DNA of 64,000 nt, from the NCBI RefSeq assembly GCF_047511655.1, contig NC_133390.1:128889583-128953582 (forward strand). Reading direction: 5' to 3'. Position numbers and translations under genes: made by a program. The notes beneath the pieces were generated by a model. The model searched no databases and had not been told where the DNA came from. It saw only the letters and a program-made list of their open reading frames with translations. Numbering within the stretch: the first letter of the stretch is position 1; each line of letters opens with the position of its first letter. The stretch comes from Castor canadensis (taxonomy: Eukaryota; Chordata; Mammalia; Rodentia; Castoridae). Below are positions 34,610 to 46,669 of this stretch, one piece after another.

Positions 34610-35172
34610 ATCTCATGAGAGAAGAATTAAGGCTGGATGCAGAAAATGTAGTGAAAGTGATAGGAAGGTTTATTGGAGATGAGGGGAAGGCACTGCCAGA
34701 AAAAGTAGTGGACTCCGGCCAGATGTCATACACACCCAATCTGTCTTTTAAAGGGCCTTTATAAATTGAAAGGGCAAATGGCAGGGGAAAATCTGGGCAG
34801 TGTTTGCAGTATGGGCTAAGGTGATCAACAAGTTTGATTGACAAGTTCTTGTCAAACAGCATGGGACAGGTTACTCATGCACTATGCTAATTCTCAGATA
34901 CTTTAATTACATGTATGAGGGTGAATCAAAGTTCATGTTTTAAGCAGAGGGCTTTTACCTGAGAGGTAATCTACAAGGGCAAATTCTCCCAAGACTTCCC
35001 ATCTTTGGGGAAAGGATTTACAGTTGAAGAGGACTCTACAACTACTTAGATTTTACGATTGAAAAGAAATTTATAGCTGCAAAGGATGTATTGGGCTGAG
35101 ACAAGGAGTTTAGCATGAAATTCACTGAGGAGGAACTCAGTATTGGCCTTTGCAGTGTTGGCTGAGACCTCC
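34610..35172 (-). mobile_element. LTR-like element inserted in old L1
   Basis: On the minus strand it starts TGGAGGTCTCAGCC near 35172 and carries an AATAAACC polyadenylation signal near 34670. It is about 560 bp. L1-type sequence is found on both sides. No internal viral genes were seen, so a solo LTR is likely. Boundaries are uncertain. Confidence 0.5.
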
Positions 35173-35355
35173 AGTACAATTATATATTGAACAGAAAATA
35201 GTGAGAGGACATTTTTGTCTCATTCTGGGTTGATCAGAAGGCATCATTAGACAGTTCACCATTAAGACATGCTTGCTATAGTTTTATCTTGATGGTTTGT
35301 TTTTGTAGATACCCTTTATCATGTTAAGGAATTTCCTGTCCTTGTATTCTAGGCT
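35173..35355 (-). mobile_element. Old L1 ORF2 fragment, antisense (right part)
   Basis: 'CAGTACAATTATATATTGAACAGAAAATAGTGAGAGGACATTTTTGTCTCATTCTGGG' and 'GATACCCTTTATCATGTTAAGGAATTTCCTGTCC' are the antisense L1 ORF2 blocks expected next in order. Confidence 0.8.
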
Positions 35356-35366
35356 GCTGAGAGTTT

Positions 35367-36499
35367 TTTTCTAAATTTTATTTATTTATTTTTTATTCAT
35401 ATGTGCATACAATGTTTGGGTCACTTCTCCCCCCTCCCCCAACCCCCTCCCTTACCTCCTCCCTCCCTCTCCCCCCCACCCCCTCGATACCCGGCAAAAA
35501 CTATTTTGCCCTTATCTTTAATTTTGTTATAGAGAGAGTATAATCTATAATAGGAAGGAACAAGGGGTTTTACTAGTTGAGATAAGGATAGCTATACAGG
35601 GAGTTGACTCTCATTGATTTCCTGTGCATGTGTGTTACCTTCTAAATTAATTCTTCTTGATCTAACCTTTTCTCTAGTTCCTGGTTCCCTTCTCCTATTG
35701 GCCTCAGTTGCTTTAAAGTATCTGCTTTAGTTTCTGTACGTTGAGGGCAACAAATGCTATCTAGTTTTTTAGGTGTCTTACCTATCCTCACCCCTCCCTT
35801 GTGTGCTCTCGCTTTATCATGTGATCCAATCCCCTTGTTGTGTTTGCCCTTGATCTAATGTCCACATATGAGGGAGAACATGCGATTTTTAGTCTTTTGG
35901 GCCAGGCTAACTAACCTTACTCAGAATGATGTTCTCCAATTCCATCCATTTACCTGTGAATGATAACATTTTGTTCTTCTTCATGGCTGCATAAAATTCC
36001 ATTGTGTATAAATACCACATTTTCTTTATCCATTTGTCAGTAGTGGGGCATCTTGGCTGTTTCCATAACTTGGCTATTGTGAATAGTGCTGCAATAAACT
36101 GGATGTGCAGGTGCCTGTGGAGTAACCTGTGTCACATTCTTTTGGGTATATCCCCAAGAGTGGTATTGCTGGATCATATGGTAGATCAATGTTTAGCTTT
36201 TTAAGGAGCCTCCAAATTTTTTTCCAGAGTGCTTGTACTAGTTTCCATTCCCACCAGTAGTGTAAGAGGGCTCCTTTTTCCCCACATCCTCGCCAACACC
36301 TGTTGTTAGTGGTGTTGCTGATGATGGCTATTCTAACAGGGGTGAGGTGGAATCTTAGTGTGGTTTTAATTTGCATTTCCTTTATTGCTAGAGATGGTGA
36401 GCATTTTTTCATGTGTTTTTTGGCCATTTGAATTTCTTCTTTTGAGAAAGTTCTGTTTCATTCACTTGCCCATTTCTTTATTGGTTCATTAATTTTGGT
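35367..36499 (-). mobile_element. Young L1, 5' truncated, inserted beside old L1
   Basis: Poly(T)-rich start, C-rich tract (35428-35491, the antisense of the G-rich 3' UTR), then the ORF2 C-terminus read backwards. The minus frame 36427-36074 includes [30 protein letters not shown] and [20 protein letters not shown]. Similarity to the copy at 17.5 kb stops at about 36499. No clear TSD was found. Confidence 0.95.
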
Positions 36500-37376
36500 T
36501 TTAATACACACTAAGTCAAAGAAAAGTTTCTTTCTTGGTAAGGGCTTCTTTCCGTTTGCTTTTACTTTTGTGGTGTAAACATACTAAGGCCCTGACTAAA
36601 AGTCTGCAGTAGCAATGCCATTCCTCATTATCAATCCCCAAAGTCCATTTTTAATATTCTCAATATTTTGAGACCACTGAAATTTGCTTATAGTATCTCA
36701 GCCATTCAGCTACAACTCTCTTCTGAGATTCTTAGTTTCTTGTTTTATCATCAAGTAGAACTCATTGAAGGGGAATTCCTAGGGCAAACACTTAAAAAAG
36801 AATTTTAGGCTCATAGCAATACAGGTCCTTCCTCTAGCATTTGACTCTCTCAAATCTTAGCTGCCTTGTTCATTCTCTAATCCATTCAATGCACTTTTAA
36901 AATCCAGTGCCTTGGTTGCTGGAGGTTTAGAGATCAAACAAATTGTACCACTGTATTTAATGAAGAATTACAAATGCTTCTAATACAGATATAACACTGT
37001 GTTAGATACAGTGAATACTCAAAAGTGTGAGGAATTCTGCATTCATAAGCAAACTGGCTGTGTAGAATTATACTTTCAGGGTTGTAAGAAACCTAATGGA
37101 TCATACCGTTCAGTCTTACACTGAAGTGCCAGAGAGGCTAAATGTGTTGTGGCACAGTCATATGGTGAGCTACACAGGAGCAGGCACCAAAAGCCAAGCT
37201 TGGCCTTCCTATGTCATGTTATCTGAATGCACTAGGTTTGTAGGAACAATGATTGTACGAACATCCAAGGCGAAAGCACATTTCAGTGTGGACTGAAGTT
37301 TCATGTCTTGGGGAATTTTGTGTGATGTAGAATAGACTTGAAAATTTAAGTCCTTCAAAGCTGGTGCTGGACTGTG
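36500..37376. other. Unassigned sequence, possible MIR trace
   Basis: A weak MIR-like stretch lies near 37100-37180 ('GAAGTGCCAGAGAGGCTAAATGTGTTGTGGCACAGTCATATGG'). No gene recognised. Confidence 0.4.
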
Positions 37377-37410
37377 AAAGCAAAAGCAAAAGCAAAAGCA
37401 AAACAAAACA
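37377..37410 (+). repeat. (GCAAAA)n short repeat
   Basis: Four GCAAAA units followed by CAAAACAAAACAATACAAAAAC. It may be the tail of a degraded retroelement. Confidence 0.85.
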
Positions 37411-37589
37411 ATACAAAAACACCCAAAACTTAAAGTAAAATATTATCACTAATTCAATTAAAAACAGAACAAGATAAAACAAGGTTCCAATGTGGTAAGT
37501 TCTGTCTTATTCTCCCCAGCATTATATCTGTCTTTCAGTCCATTTTGTTTTATAGTTACTATGATCTATATTAAGAAATGCATTTTAGA

Positions 37590-37922
37590 TTTTTTTTTTT
37601 GGCAGTACTGAGGGCTGAATTCAGGGTCTTGCATTTTCTAGGCAGGTGTTCTACTACTTGAGCCATGCCCCCACCCTTTTCTGCCTTCTAGTTTTTTTGT
37701 TTTGATAGGGCCTCCTGTTTTTGTCCAGGGCTGGCTTCAGATTGTGATCATCCTACCTATACCTGTTGCATGACTGGGATCACAGGCGTGCTCTACCACA
37801 CCCAGCTGGTAGGTGAGGTGGAGGTCTTGCTAACTTTTTGTCCAGACTGGCCTCAAGCCATGATCCTCCAGATCTCTGCCTTCCCAGTAGCTAGGATTAC
37901 AATCATGTGCTAACACACCCAA
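37590..37922 (-). mobile_element. Composite SINE: one ID unit plus two B1-like units
   Basis: T run, antisense ID unit (37601-37675, 'GGCAGTACTGAGGGCTGAATTCAGGGTC'), then two antisense B1-like units (about 37695-37806 and 37807-37922). The last unit ('TAACTTTTTGTCCAGACTGGCCTCAAGCC') matches the last unit of the 21.6-kb composite. The two loci therefore share architecture and differ by one B1 unit. Confidence 0.85.
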
Positions 37923-38239
37923 TTAAAATTTACATTTTAATGAATGATTAACATGTGCACACATACAAATTTGTAATATGTACCGAAGTGAAATGTCACC
38001 TAAGTCCATGACATGTGATCCAATTTGATATAGGCTATCCTGTTGCATTCCTTTAAAAACTATTCAAGGCAGGATCTACCACATTGATCTAAGTTCAGAT
38101 TCACCATTTGGGAAACCCTGCTTAAAGTTTTAGCCAGTGAGCTTTTCCAGATGTCTATGGTAGATCATATCAACTCTCAATTAGGCCTTCCACTCCTCCT
38201 TTTATCCTTCCAGATCATAGCACACACAATAAAGTCAGA

Positions 38240-38660
38240 ATCTTCTGGCACATTGAGGCTTCTGTGATCTGGCTCCGCCTCCCTCAGTCCTCACCTGTAC
38301 CATTTCCCCCAGCCTGTTTCCCACAGAGCCACCCCTTCTCATCAGTTTCAACATTTCAATATATCCTTCAGGATTTGAATTATGACACCTTCTTTGGGAC
38401 ACCTCCCAAACCATCCAATGTGATTTTAATTGCCCCTCCCACTTTGTAAGCTTGCCACACTGTGAGGGAATATTTAATGCTGAACACTTAGTATATGTCA
38501 GGTGCCATGTTATTGCTTAGCCCTTTGGTATAGATACAAATATAATCCCTTTGGTTGGATGAAGAAATAGGCTTTGTAAAGTGATCTAACTTTCTTAGGC
38601 AATGCTGCTGGGGAGCTGCAGTTCGGTGGTCCTAACTTAAGCACTCTGATCTCAGAGCTC
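38240..38660 (+). mobile_element. L2 and MIR relics
   Basis: 38240-38460 is pyrimidine-rich L2-like sequence ('CTGTGATCTGGCTCCGCCTCCCTCAG'). 38478-38660 looks MIR-like ('CAGGTGCCATGTTATTGCTTAGCCC' then 'GAAGAAATAGGC'). Both are weak. Confidence 0.45.
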
Positions 38661-39911
38661 TTGTTTTTAAACATTATGTTCTTTGAGGAGACAACAAAAA
38701 CTGCATTTTGTTTTATCTAATTATCTCATTCAGGGGCCAAGATTTGAATTTGTCTTGGTAGATATCTTAGTCTCTGATTAAATGTGTTAGGTAATTTTTC
38801 TGTATTTTCTGAGTTGCAAACCCTCTAGTACGCATCTATGCATATATTTATTTGCATGTATGTGGCATGCATGGTCCAATGAACCCAGATTCACATGGTG
38901 TTGTCTGGGCCCCTGAGTTTTTCTATGTAGAGCCTGGTCTGGTCTGGCCACTGGATTGGAGGCTTGTAAGGCATGGATGGCCTAGCCCTGGATGGTCTTC
39001 TTGTGTTTGCTGAAGATTCACCTTCTCCTCCCAGTTAGAGATTGGCACTTTTCTCACAGCATTCTCAAATGTTGTAAAGGTCTTTAGTTCTGACCATATC
39101 TGCCCCTTCAGTCTCGGTTCACTCTGTTGTCATGTCATCTCACAACATGAAGCCATGGCTTTGGCCAGGCTGTTATCTGCTTTATCAAGCATCACACAGG
39201 AACTTCTCAAGGTCTCCAAATGCTTGGAGCTAAGGGAAGCTTGAAAATCCATAGAGATCTCTTTCTGCATAACAACTTCATCCATTTCCCATTTTTCATT
39301 TCTAGTAAGTGGCATTTAAGTTGTTTCTCAGAAGTCTTTGTCTACTCCTGGGTTGAGAAGATATTCTCCTATTTCTTTGTAGAAGTTTTAGAGTTTCAGC
39401 ATTTATATGTAGATCTCTTCCTCCTTGCTCCCTTGTTTCTTCAGAAGGCCAAGTTTAGAGCTTCCCACTTCTCCAACATCTCCTCTTTCTCCCTGCCCCA
39501 GCATAAAGTAAATTTCCATATGAATTTACTTTTTAAGATGCTCTCTAGATTGCTTATAATACAGATAAAGGAATTGAACAAATACTTTCTCTTACAATAA
39601 AACCTGGGTGTTTATCAGTTCTCTTGCAATAAACTGTTATGTCTATTTTAAATAACAAAAACTGTTTTTCAACTGTGTTTGCATTGATTTCTGTCCATCG
39701 TTCAGACTATCCTTTGCATAAGGAGAAGACAATTTACACAGAATTTCAAAGAGTAAAAGTTCATTTATGTAGTTGGAAAGTACAAACTCTGTTACATTCA
39801 TTCATTATACCTAGCAGTTGCATAATGAATGACTTTTTTAGAAATGAAAATATCTGAGGGAATATATGAAAACCTGGTTATATAGATCAGAGGATAGAAG
39901 AGTACAAAAGT
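38661..39911. other. Unassigned sequence
   Basis: A 126-codon plus frame (39220-39600) has no recognisable domain and a Phe/Ser/Leu-rich random composition. No repeat call. Confidence 0.4.
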
Positions 39912-39921
39912 GGCTCAATGA

Positions 39922-40011
39922 GGGCAGGTGGAGTGGCCCAAGTGGTAGAATGCCTGCTTAGCAAGTGTGAGGACTGGAATTCAAACCCCAGAACTACCAC
40001 AAAAAGGGAGA
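39922..40011 (+). mobile_element. ID-type SINE with perfect 10-bp TSD
   Basis: 'GGCAGGTGGAGTGGCCCAAGTGGTAGAATGCCTGC' holds the tRNA-like A box and 'GGAATTCAAACCCC' the B box; an ACAAAAAGGGAG tail follows. It is flanked by GGCTCAATGA at 39912-39921 and 40012-40021. It is a single unit of the tRNA-like half found in the composite SINEs, so this half still moved on its own. Confidence 0.93.
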
Positions 40012-40021
40012 GGCTCAATGA

Positions 40022-42542
40022 AAGGAAAAACCCCATGGTGGAAGTGGAGACAGGTGCTGGGAGAGTTATGGCTACCTTGGAAAGAAGTAGAAAGAAAGTA
40101 AGTGCTGAAGAGTAGAAAATGCAGAATAACAGTACAATACTAGAAAGGAAAGACTAATATGATTATGAAGTAGGAAAAAAACAAAACAAAACACAAGTTA
40201 GAAGACACCAAGAATCTTCTTTGATAAAGCCAAGGTAACTGATATTTTCACATGTCAAATGCAGATGATATTGTATACGTTTATACCTCAAGCACTGTCA
40301 TGATATAATATAGTTTATTGTTATTTATAGATGAATGATTAAGGTCATGGATATGATATTTTATTATTTTTATCAAATGAAAATTAAGCTTCCTTAATTA
40401 ATTCTTTCCAGAAATATTTGTCCATTTATTGAGTGCCTTGCTTGTGCTTAGGCTTGTGGAATGGAAAGAGGATAAGAAAATGCTTCTTAAGTAAAGAAGT
40501 TTCTAGTTTAGTGAAGAACCCCACAAGAATAAAATGCTGTGTTCAGATCTGTGAGAAAGCCATTCCTAGGCTATTCTAGCAGTTTCTGAGGGAGTGAGTG
40601 GCTGAAGTGAGCATTAACACTTGTAAGATGCTCTCCAGGGTCAACAGGATGTTTAGTCCTCCACAACATTCACTCAGCAATCTGAATTCAGAAATAACTA
40701 TGCAGGTAGATTTCATCATTGGCCAAAGTGAGGTGCCTTGTAGTAGAGGAGCAAGGAAAAGGGCAATGGCAGGGAAACTTGTCTTGTTTTAATGTGGAAG
40801 CAATTTGGAAACCCTATTTGGAAGTAAACATTAGGTAACTTAATTTTCTTACCAAAAGGAATCAAGACAGATACTAATACTGTACATGATTCCTCGGGAC
40901 AGGGACTGTTATGCAGGGGACACACACAGACACACACTTATATATGTGTAAGATTTTGAGATTTTGAAAGGATACAATGCAAAATGTTTTTCTCTGAGAA
41001 TAGCTGAAAATCAAGTCGAGAATAAAATTTATTTCTCTTTTTAAAGAATCATAACAGCAAAATTTCCTTACGGTTTAGAAATATTTAAAAAGAACAATAA
41101 GAAAGAATTTAATTCCCAAGTGCTTACTTAGCAAGCACCATGCCATTTAAGCACTGTTCTTGTGTCATTGTGTAGCTCCCCTGTGGGTACGAAAAGAAAC
41201 TTCTTAATTAGATTTCAATGGTCCCTGTTTGCCAAGGTATGCTGTTCTGGGCTATCTAGTGATTGGTTGGCTAAGCATTTGTTCTAGCTTTTGCCTCCTC
41301 TCTGTAGTATTCTGCTGAGATGTGACTTTTTTGTTACTTTGCGGTTTCTCCTGACAACGGGTTAAGTTACTCTGCCCCTGTCATATGTGGAACCTGATGG
41401 ATGTCAAGGGATGAGGCCAAATTAATTCAACAGGTGGCAGGGCACCTGGGAGAGGAGATGCCTGCTCCATGTGGATATGCTAATACAGTTCTCAGAGCAT
41501 GATTATCATTCTGCAGTTCAGGAATAATTGAATTTGCATATCCCCAACGTTTAAGAATTGATTTCCTAAATGAGGAAATGTAGGGCATAATGACCATGTG
41601 CCCATGCATCACCACACATTATTTCAGGATCCTAAGGAATCTGCAGAGAGTAAATTACAGAGTCCCCTTGGATAGATGGAATTTTCATGTTATCTTAGGA
41701 AAGCTGTGGGCATTTTTTCTTCTAATCAAATGGAATCATTCTCTGTTCTAAACTTAGGATCAGGAGTACCTTGGAGGTGGCTAAGAGGGTAAATAATTAG
41801 CTAGTCTACTGCCTAGAGAAATAGCTTGGGAGGTTTAGAGATGCTGCACAAGTGGACTGGGATATTATGCAAAATTAGTTTTGGTTAGACTTTAATTTAT
41901 CTAATTTAATATAATTACGAGAAAAGCAAACTGAGGACAGTTAGGAGCGAGGAAACAAGAGCCTGCAGAGGAGATTGGGCATGATAGCTGCGCTGAAGAG
42001 ACAATAACAATGGGGTTTGACTGGACTTGTTGCTGACTTTTAACATTGGACACAGAATTTACCTCCTATCTTCCTGACTAGGGCTTCTGTTATATCTTTG
42101 TTATTCATTAAACTTTGTCTTTATCAGCATCAGAGTCTTGTGAATAAAACTTAATTATCATGCAAAGTTATACTTTATCCACCATTTCCAAATAAGGCAA
42201 AATTTGTTTCTGAATGAATTTATTTGAAGCCCCTGGCTACAGACAGAAAACAACAAAACCAGGACACTGAGGCAGAAGATTTTATGTTGTAGAAGAACTG
42301 CAACATAACTTTTGGACCAATGTTCTGGATCAGCTTGGTTCTTCTTCACATCTGGCTCAGCCAACTCAAGCAGCATGAAAGGACATGAAAGTCCACTTGA
42401 TATCTCTGATAAATTTACCTTGTTAAGGAAGTTGAGTCAGAGGCCTCTTTGTTGTTGGAGCCACAAGAAGTAGATTTTGAGTGGGATTGGAGATAAGGAC
42501 TAAAGGAGACACAACATTTGATTTAGTTGTAAGCAAGCAGAA
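40022..42542. other. Unassigned sequence
   Basis: No gene or firm repeat. 41870-42140 ends in an 'AATAAAAC' region and could be an LTR relic. An octamer ATTTGCAT (41533) lies in an AT/GC-balanced stretch. Open frames are at most 73 codons. Confidence 0.35.
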
Positions 42543-42649
42543 AGCCAGGTGTAGCAGCACACATCTGTAATCCCAGCACTCAGACTGAAGCAGGAGGGTT
42601 ATGAGTTTGCATAGTGAGACCACAGCCCAAACCTCCCTACCTCCCACCC

Positions 42650-42650
<1 letters not shown>
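42543..42650 (+). mobile_element. B1-like SINE
   Basis: 'GCCAGGTGTAGCAGCACACATCTGTAATCCCAGCACTCAGACTGAAGCAGGAGGGTTATGAG' is a clear B1 unit with A and B boxes. Its tail leads into the GA repeat. Confidence 0.92.

Positions 42651-42699
<49 letters not shown>
42651..42699. repeat. (GA)n microsatellite at SINE tail
   Basis: About 24 GA units with one AA interruption, directly after the B1 3' end. It is a typical microsatellite born from a SINE tail. Confidence 0.96.
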
Positions 42700-44099
42700 T
42701 AGGAAATAGAAAATGTCTTTGAGAGTGGCTTACAGGGAAGCAGGTAAGGGCAGGTGGAGCTCCAAAAGAGATCAGTGACATTTCAGGCAGCTTTTTTCCC
42801 AGCAGCACTAACATCCAAAGGTCCCTTGCCTCAAGAGCTGTGTCATCTGGCTGAAAGGCTGGTATTTAGTAGGCTTTTCTGGTGGATTCTTCTCCAAGGA
42901 TTTCAAACCACCGGGTGGAAACTGATAGGACCTGCTGAGTCCTATCAGTGAAAGGTGTGAGGGGTAGACAGCCAGAAGAAGCATCCAAGCTTCCAGATTC
43001 AATCGGCAATTTGAGATCTGGGGAGTTAGAGGAAGGTGACAGAGCAGACACAGGATCTATGGGAGAAACTGGGAGACTCAGCTTGGGTTTCTTGACCACC
43101 TCACTACCTAGAAATAAATTGCTGTACTCAAAGATGTTCCTAAAATAGCCCCACATATTTCTTTCTTGTTTGTTCTTCTCAGTATTTTTCAAATGTAGTG
43201 TTAACATCAGATGAAGATGGTGCCCCACTAAGTTGTTAATAAGCATCCCTTTTGACCTTACAACTCTTTATAAGCTATCACCACTATTTTCTCTGCTCCG
43301 TTTCATAGATAACTATATAGAAAGGATACTCAAGTCTGGTTGATGACCAATTTACTGGTCACTTATATGTCTACCCCCTTCACTTGCTGGTTCCAATTTG
43401 TTTTCTTCTGTCACAATCAACTGAAACTCATTTTGATCTATTTCCAAACCCTCAGGGCATTTCTTAATCTTTATCCTATCCGAAACGTAACTTGAATTTA
43501 ATACAATGACCACAACTTTGCTGAAATGTTCTCCTTTCTTGGACTGCACATTAAACTTTCTCCTCTTTTGAGTTCTACTGCTTCTCTGCCAACCTCATAG
43601 TCTCTAGGCTTTCTTTCCAGGTGATGTGATTTGTTCCCCACAAGTGAAGACTTCTGATCGTTATCAACTTCAAATATTTATCTTAAGGTAGAACTGATCT
43701 TCTCAGTTTCAGAGTTATGTTCTTAATTTCCCGCTATGTTAGTATTTGAGTATCTTAAAAGCATTTCAGACTCAACATGTCTAATCTTATGTTTGATTTA
43801 CTCTCAAAACCTGAGCATATCAAATTTATAGTTCCTCTCATTTCAGTAAATGACATCATATCCATCTTGGGCTCAGGTTACAATAATAAGAGTTATCCAT
43901 ACCCACCTCCCTCACACCAATCCATTCACCAGCACCATCATTTCTCACCTGACACAGTTAACCAAATGGCTATTCTCTTCTTCAATCCACTGTTCAAAGC
44001 TAGTAACATTGATCTAGAAAATACAACTCATGTAATTACTCAACAAGTTCTTCTCATGTCTACATGTCTCCTTGGTCTGCCTTTTGCTCACGCATAGTC
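42700..44099. other. Unassigned sequence with one hairpin
   Basis: Overlapping frames occur on both strands (126 codons on minus at 42866-43246) with no recognisable domain. A perfect 10-bp inverted repeat sits at 42921-42949. Confidence 0.35.
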
Positions 44100-44335
44100 T
44101 TTCCTGCAACTTCCAATACTGTTATTCTCTTCCTCATTTACCGTGTTACAGACACAGTGCTTTCCAGTTCCTTACTGGCCAAGCAATTTCTGCTCTCAAA
44201 TACTTTGCACACAGAGTTTTTTTTTTCTACCTAGAGTGTTTTTCTTCCTACTTCTCACATAGCTATCTGCTTGACTTCCCTTAGATCCATGGCAAAGATG
44301 TTTCATGTGTTTTCCTACCTTTTCCCAATGCTATG
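44100..44335 (+). mobile_element. L2 LINE relic, left part
   Basis: 'TTTCTACCTAGAGTGTTTTTCTTCC...CTGCTTGACTTCCCTTAGATCCATGGC' resembles L2 3' sequence. It appears separated from the part at 44750 by unrelated sequence. Confidence 0.5.
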
Positions 44336-44569
44336 CATCTAGGTGAATTATGTGATAAATTCTTGCCAGTTCAACACAAATGAAGGTGATGTGTTTCTTC
44401 TGGTGTGATAGATTTATGAACTGGTATGGCTTCTTTGCAGGGCTGAATGGTAAGAACCTATAGTGTTGAAGCTTCAACATAGAAATCACCTAGATCTCTA
44501 AGTCCTAACTTGGAAGCAAGCTTTAGAGAAGAACCAGCTGACAATATTGGCTGGTAACTGTGGGTACAC

Positions 44570-44740
44570 ATGAAAAAAAGTATAAATAACTTATCTTAGT
44601 TCTACCCTATGACTGTGGCCAAGCTGGGAGGAAATTTGATATCATCCTTCATGAAAGTTAAGAGTTTACCCTCAATTGCTTCTTGTCCATGACATAAATG
44701 AGGAATAAATTTCTGCTTATTTTCTGAGATCTGTGTGTTT
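44570..44740 (+). repeat. Unidentified interspersed repeat, copy 1
   Basis: It shares blocks in the same order with 46670-46830: TATAAATAACTTATCT, a TCTAC..TATG..TGTGG block, and TTTACC...TCTTG.CCAT. It ends near an AATAAATTTCTGC polyadenylation-like site, so an old LTR end or MIR derivative is possible. It lies between two L2 pieces and may have interrupted that L2. Confidence 0.4.
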
Positions 44741-44749
44741 ATTACCTTG

Positions 44750-45025
44750 GCTTCTTTTTTGAATAACATAAGATCTCACTTCAAGTGCTTTCTTAGAAGG
44801 CTTTTTCTTCCATTGACTTTGAGCCTCTGCTGTCACATTATTCCCCATTTCAAACCTTTGTTACCTCTCCAGAACTGACTTACTTTATTTGCTTGCTTTC
44901 ATGAAGTATGAATAGTGCAGTATACTGTAAAACTCTATCATGACAGGATCCTTATTTTTTTGTATGTGCAACAATGCCTGACACATAGAATGTGCTCCAT
45001 AAACATTTATTAATGAATGAATAAC
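44750..45025 (+). mobile_element. L2 LINE 3' end
   Basis: The 3' terminus 'GCCTGACACATAGAATGTGCTCCATAAACATTTATTAATGAATGAATAAC' is close to the L2 consensus end. The upstream 'TTACCTCTCCAGAACTGACTTACTTTATTTGC' fits as well. Confidence 0.75.
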
Positions 45026-45670
45026 TCAAGAGAGAGTACCCATATTTACACGTAAGTCACTCTTTTAAATTAGTCATAAGGTCTTAAGAGTATTTCTTAT
45101 TACACCCTAATTTTTTTCTTTATTGAGCAATAACTGGAATTATCCACTGCATTCTGAGAGAAATACATGACCTTGGGCTTGTGGCCTAAAGCATATTGAT
45201 TGTTTTAACCTTAGTCATTAAACTACGAATGCTTTCAGAAATCTCTAGTTGAAGATGGGTATGTTGGGACAACTTGTAATTAATTCTCTTTGAATCATTT
45301 CATCTCTCTGGTTATGAATCTTTATTCATTCAGCAATCTTTGATTAAACCTTGACTTGACACTTAGATCTATCTATAGAATGAGCAGATCACATGGACTT
45401 TGGGAATTTCTGCTTAATTAGTTTAGGGAAATACTGGTTCTTATTCTATGTGCATTTTAAGGACTGTCATTTTTTTTCTGTCAGGGATAGTCTCATCTGA
45501 ACAAGGCACAGGGGAATATGTATGCATGTGTTGTCAAGACCCAGGCTCTTGGAAGGGTTCTCTGTGCAGTCATCCAACTTTTGTGGATTACATGAATCAG
45601 CTCTCTCAAATAAACTCTATGGTTTCTAAAGTAGAAAAAAAGCAAAATGGACTGGTTGTCTGCCCAGTAT

Positions 45671-46180
45671 CTTAGTCTGCCTGAGCTGCTATAGCAAAAT
45701 ACATTCATGCATCACATAACACCACTTGGGTCAAGGATGAACTGTACTTGTGACAGGGCTATTCCATATACTCTAGGTGAGTAGTGGTCAACACTCTGAT
45801 TCACACAATGATGAAATCGCTTAATGATGCATTTGCCAGAACATATGCCCATCTGTGAGTGATACATAACTGTGCTATAGACTGGGTGGCCTTAATAAAA
45901 ATTTATATCTCATCATTTTGGATGAAGGTGGTAGCTGATTTGGTTTCTGGTGAGTGCTCTCTTCCTGAGTTGCAGACAGCTGAATTCTTGCTGTATCCTC
46001 ACATGATAATGACAGTCAGAACAAGTCCTCTAGTGTCTTCTTATAAGGGCTCTAATTCTATTAAAAGAACTCTGTTCTCAGGGCATCCTCAAAAAGGCTC
46101 TCTCTAAATACCATCACATTGGAGTTTGGGACTTCAATATATTAATTTTGGAGGGAAACAAACATTCAGTCCATAACAAT
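45671..46180 (+). mobile_element. Ancient interspersed repeat, interrupted at 45702-45875
   Basis: 'TTAGTCTGCCTGAGCTGCTATAGCAAAATA' and, after the insertion, 'TAGACTGGGTGGCC...TGGTTTCTGGTGAG...TCCTCACATGATAATGAC...ATTTTGGAGGGAAACAAACATTCAGTCCATAAC' match a repeat common in mammalian genomes, which I recognise but cannot name with certainty. Confidence 0.6.
45702..45875. mobile_element. MITE-like DNA transposon, TA-flanked
   Basis: The ends CATTCATGCATCAC and GTGATACATAACTGTGC are imperfect inverted repeats. The segment is flanked by TA (45700-45701, 45876-45877). Removing it restores the host repeat. Size 174 bp, no coding capacity. TA duplications fit the Tc1/mariner superfamily. Confidence 0.6.
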
Positions 46181-46296
46181 TGGATAGTTCAGACACAGGT
46201 ATAGAATTGACAACTTGGTAACTAAACTGTTAGATGAAAGTTAGAGAGAGATCCCAGCATCTTCATTTAGTTTAGGAATATTTCTTATTAGAAATA

Positions 46297-46430
46297 AGTG
46301 TGGTGTGTGTGATACACACCTATAATCCCAGTACTTGGGAGACTGAGGCAGAAGAATAGCAAGTTCAAGGCCAGCCTGGGCTGTATGACAAGACCATATC
46401 TAAACTAACTAAGTAACTAAGTAACTACAA
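46297..46430 (+). mobile_element. B1-like SINE
   Basis: 'GTGTGGTGTGTGTGATACACACCTATAATCCCAGTACTTGGGAGACTGAGGCAG' and 'AGTTCAAGGCCAGCCTGGGC' form a clear B1. The tail has an AACTAAGT repeat (46395-46430). Confidence 0.93.
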
Positions 46431-46669
46431 ACTAACAATCGTTTGAGAGAGTTGTAAAAGTATAAAAGAAAAGATAAATGTCCAAAATTGGTTTGGGATT
46501 CAATGCCATTAGTCTGAGAACTCACCATAACCAGTGTGAAACACTATTTCCTGCAGAGATACTAACCAGTGCAATTTCTCAATGTCTTCTCTTAATTTTA
46601 ATCCCATTATTCATCTTTATAATTTATATGTGTGGCACAGAGTATGGAATTGCTTTTCCCATTTTACAG

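Noticed and set aside
39922-40011. tRNA gene
   Set aside because: It has A and B box-like motifs but also an A-rich tail and TSDs, and matches the ID SINE units elsewhere in the window.
42866-43246. 126-codon minus frame as a gene
   Set aside because: It overlaps other frames on both strands, shows no domain, and has no supporting splice or promoter context.
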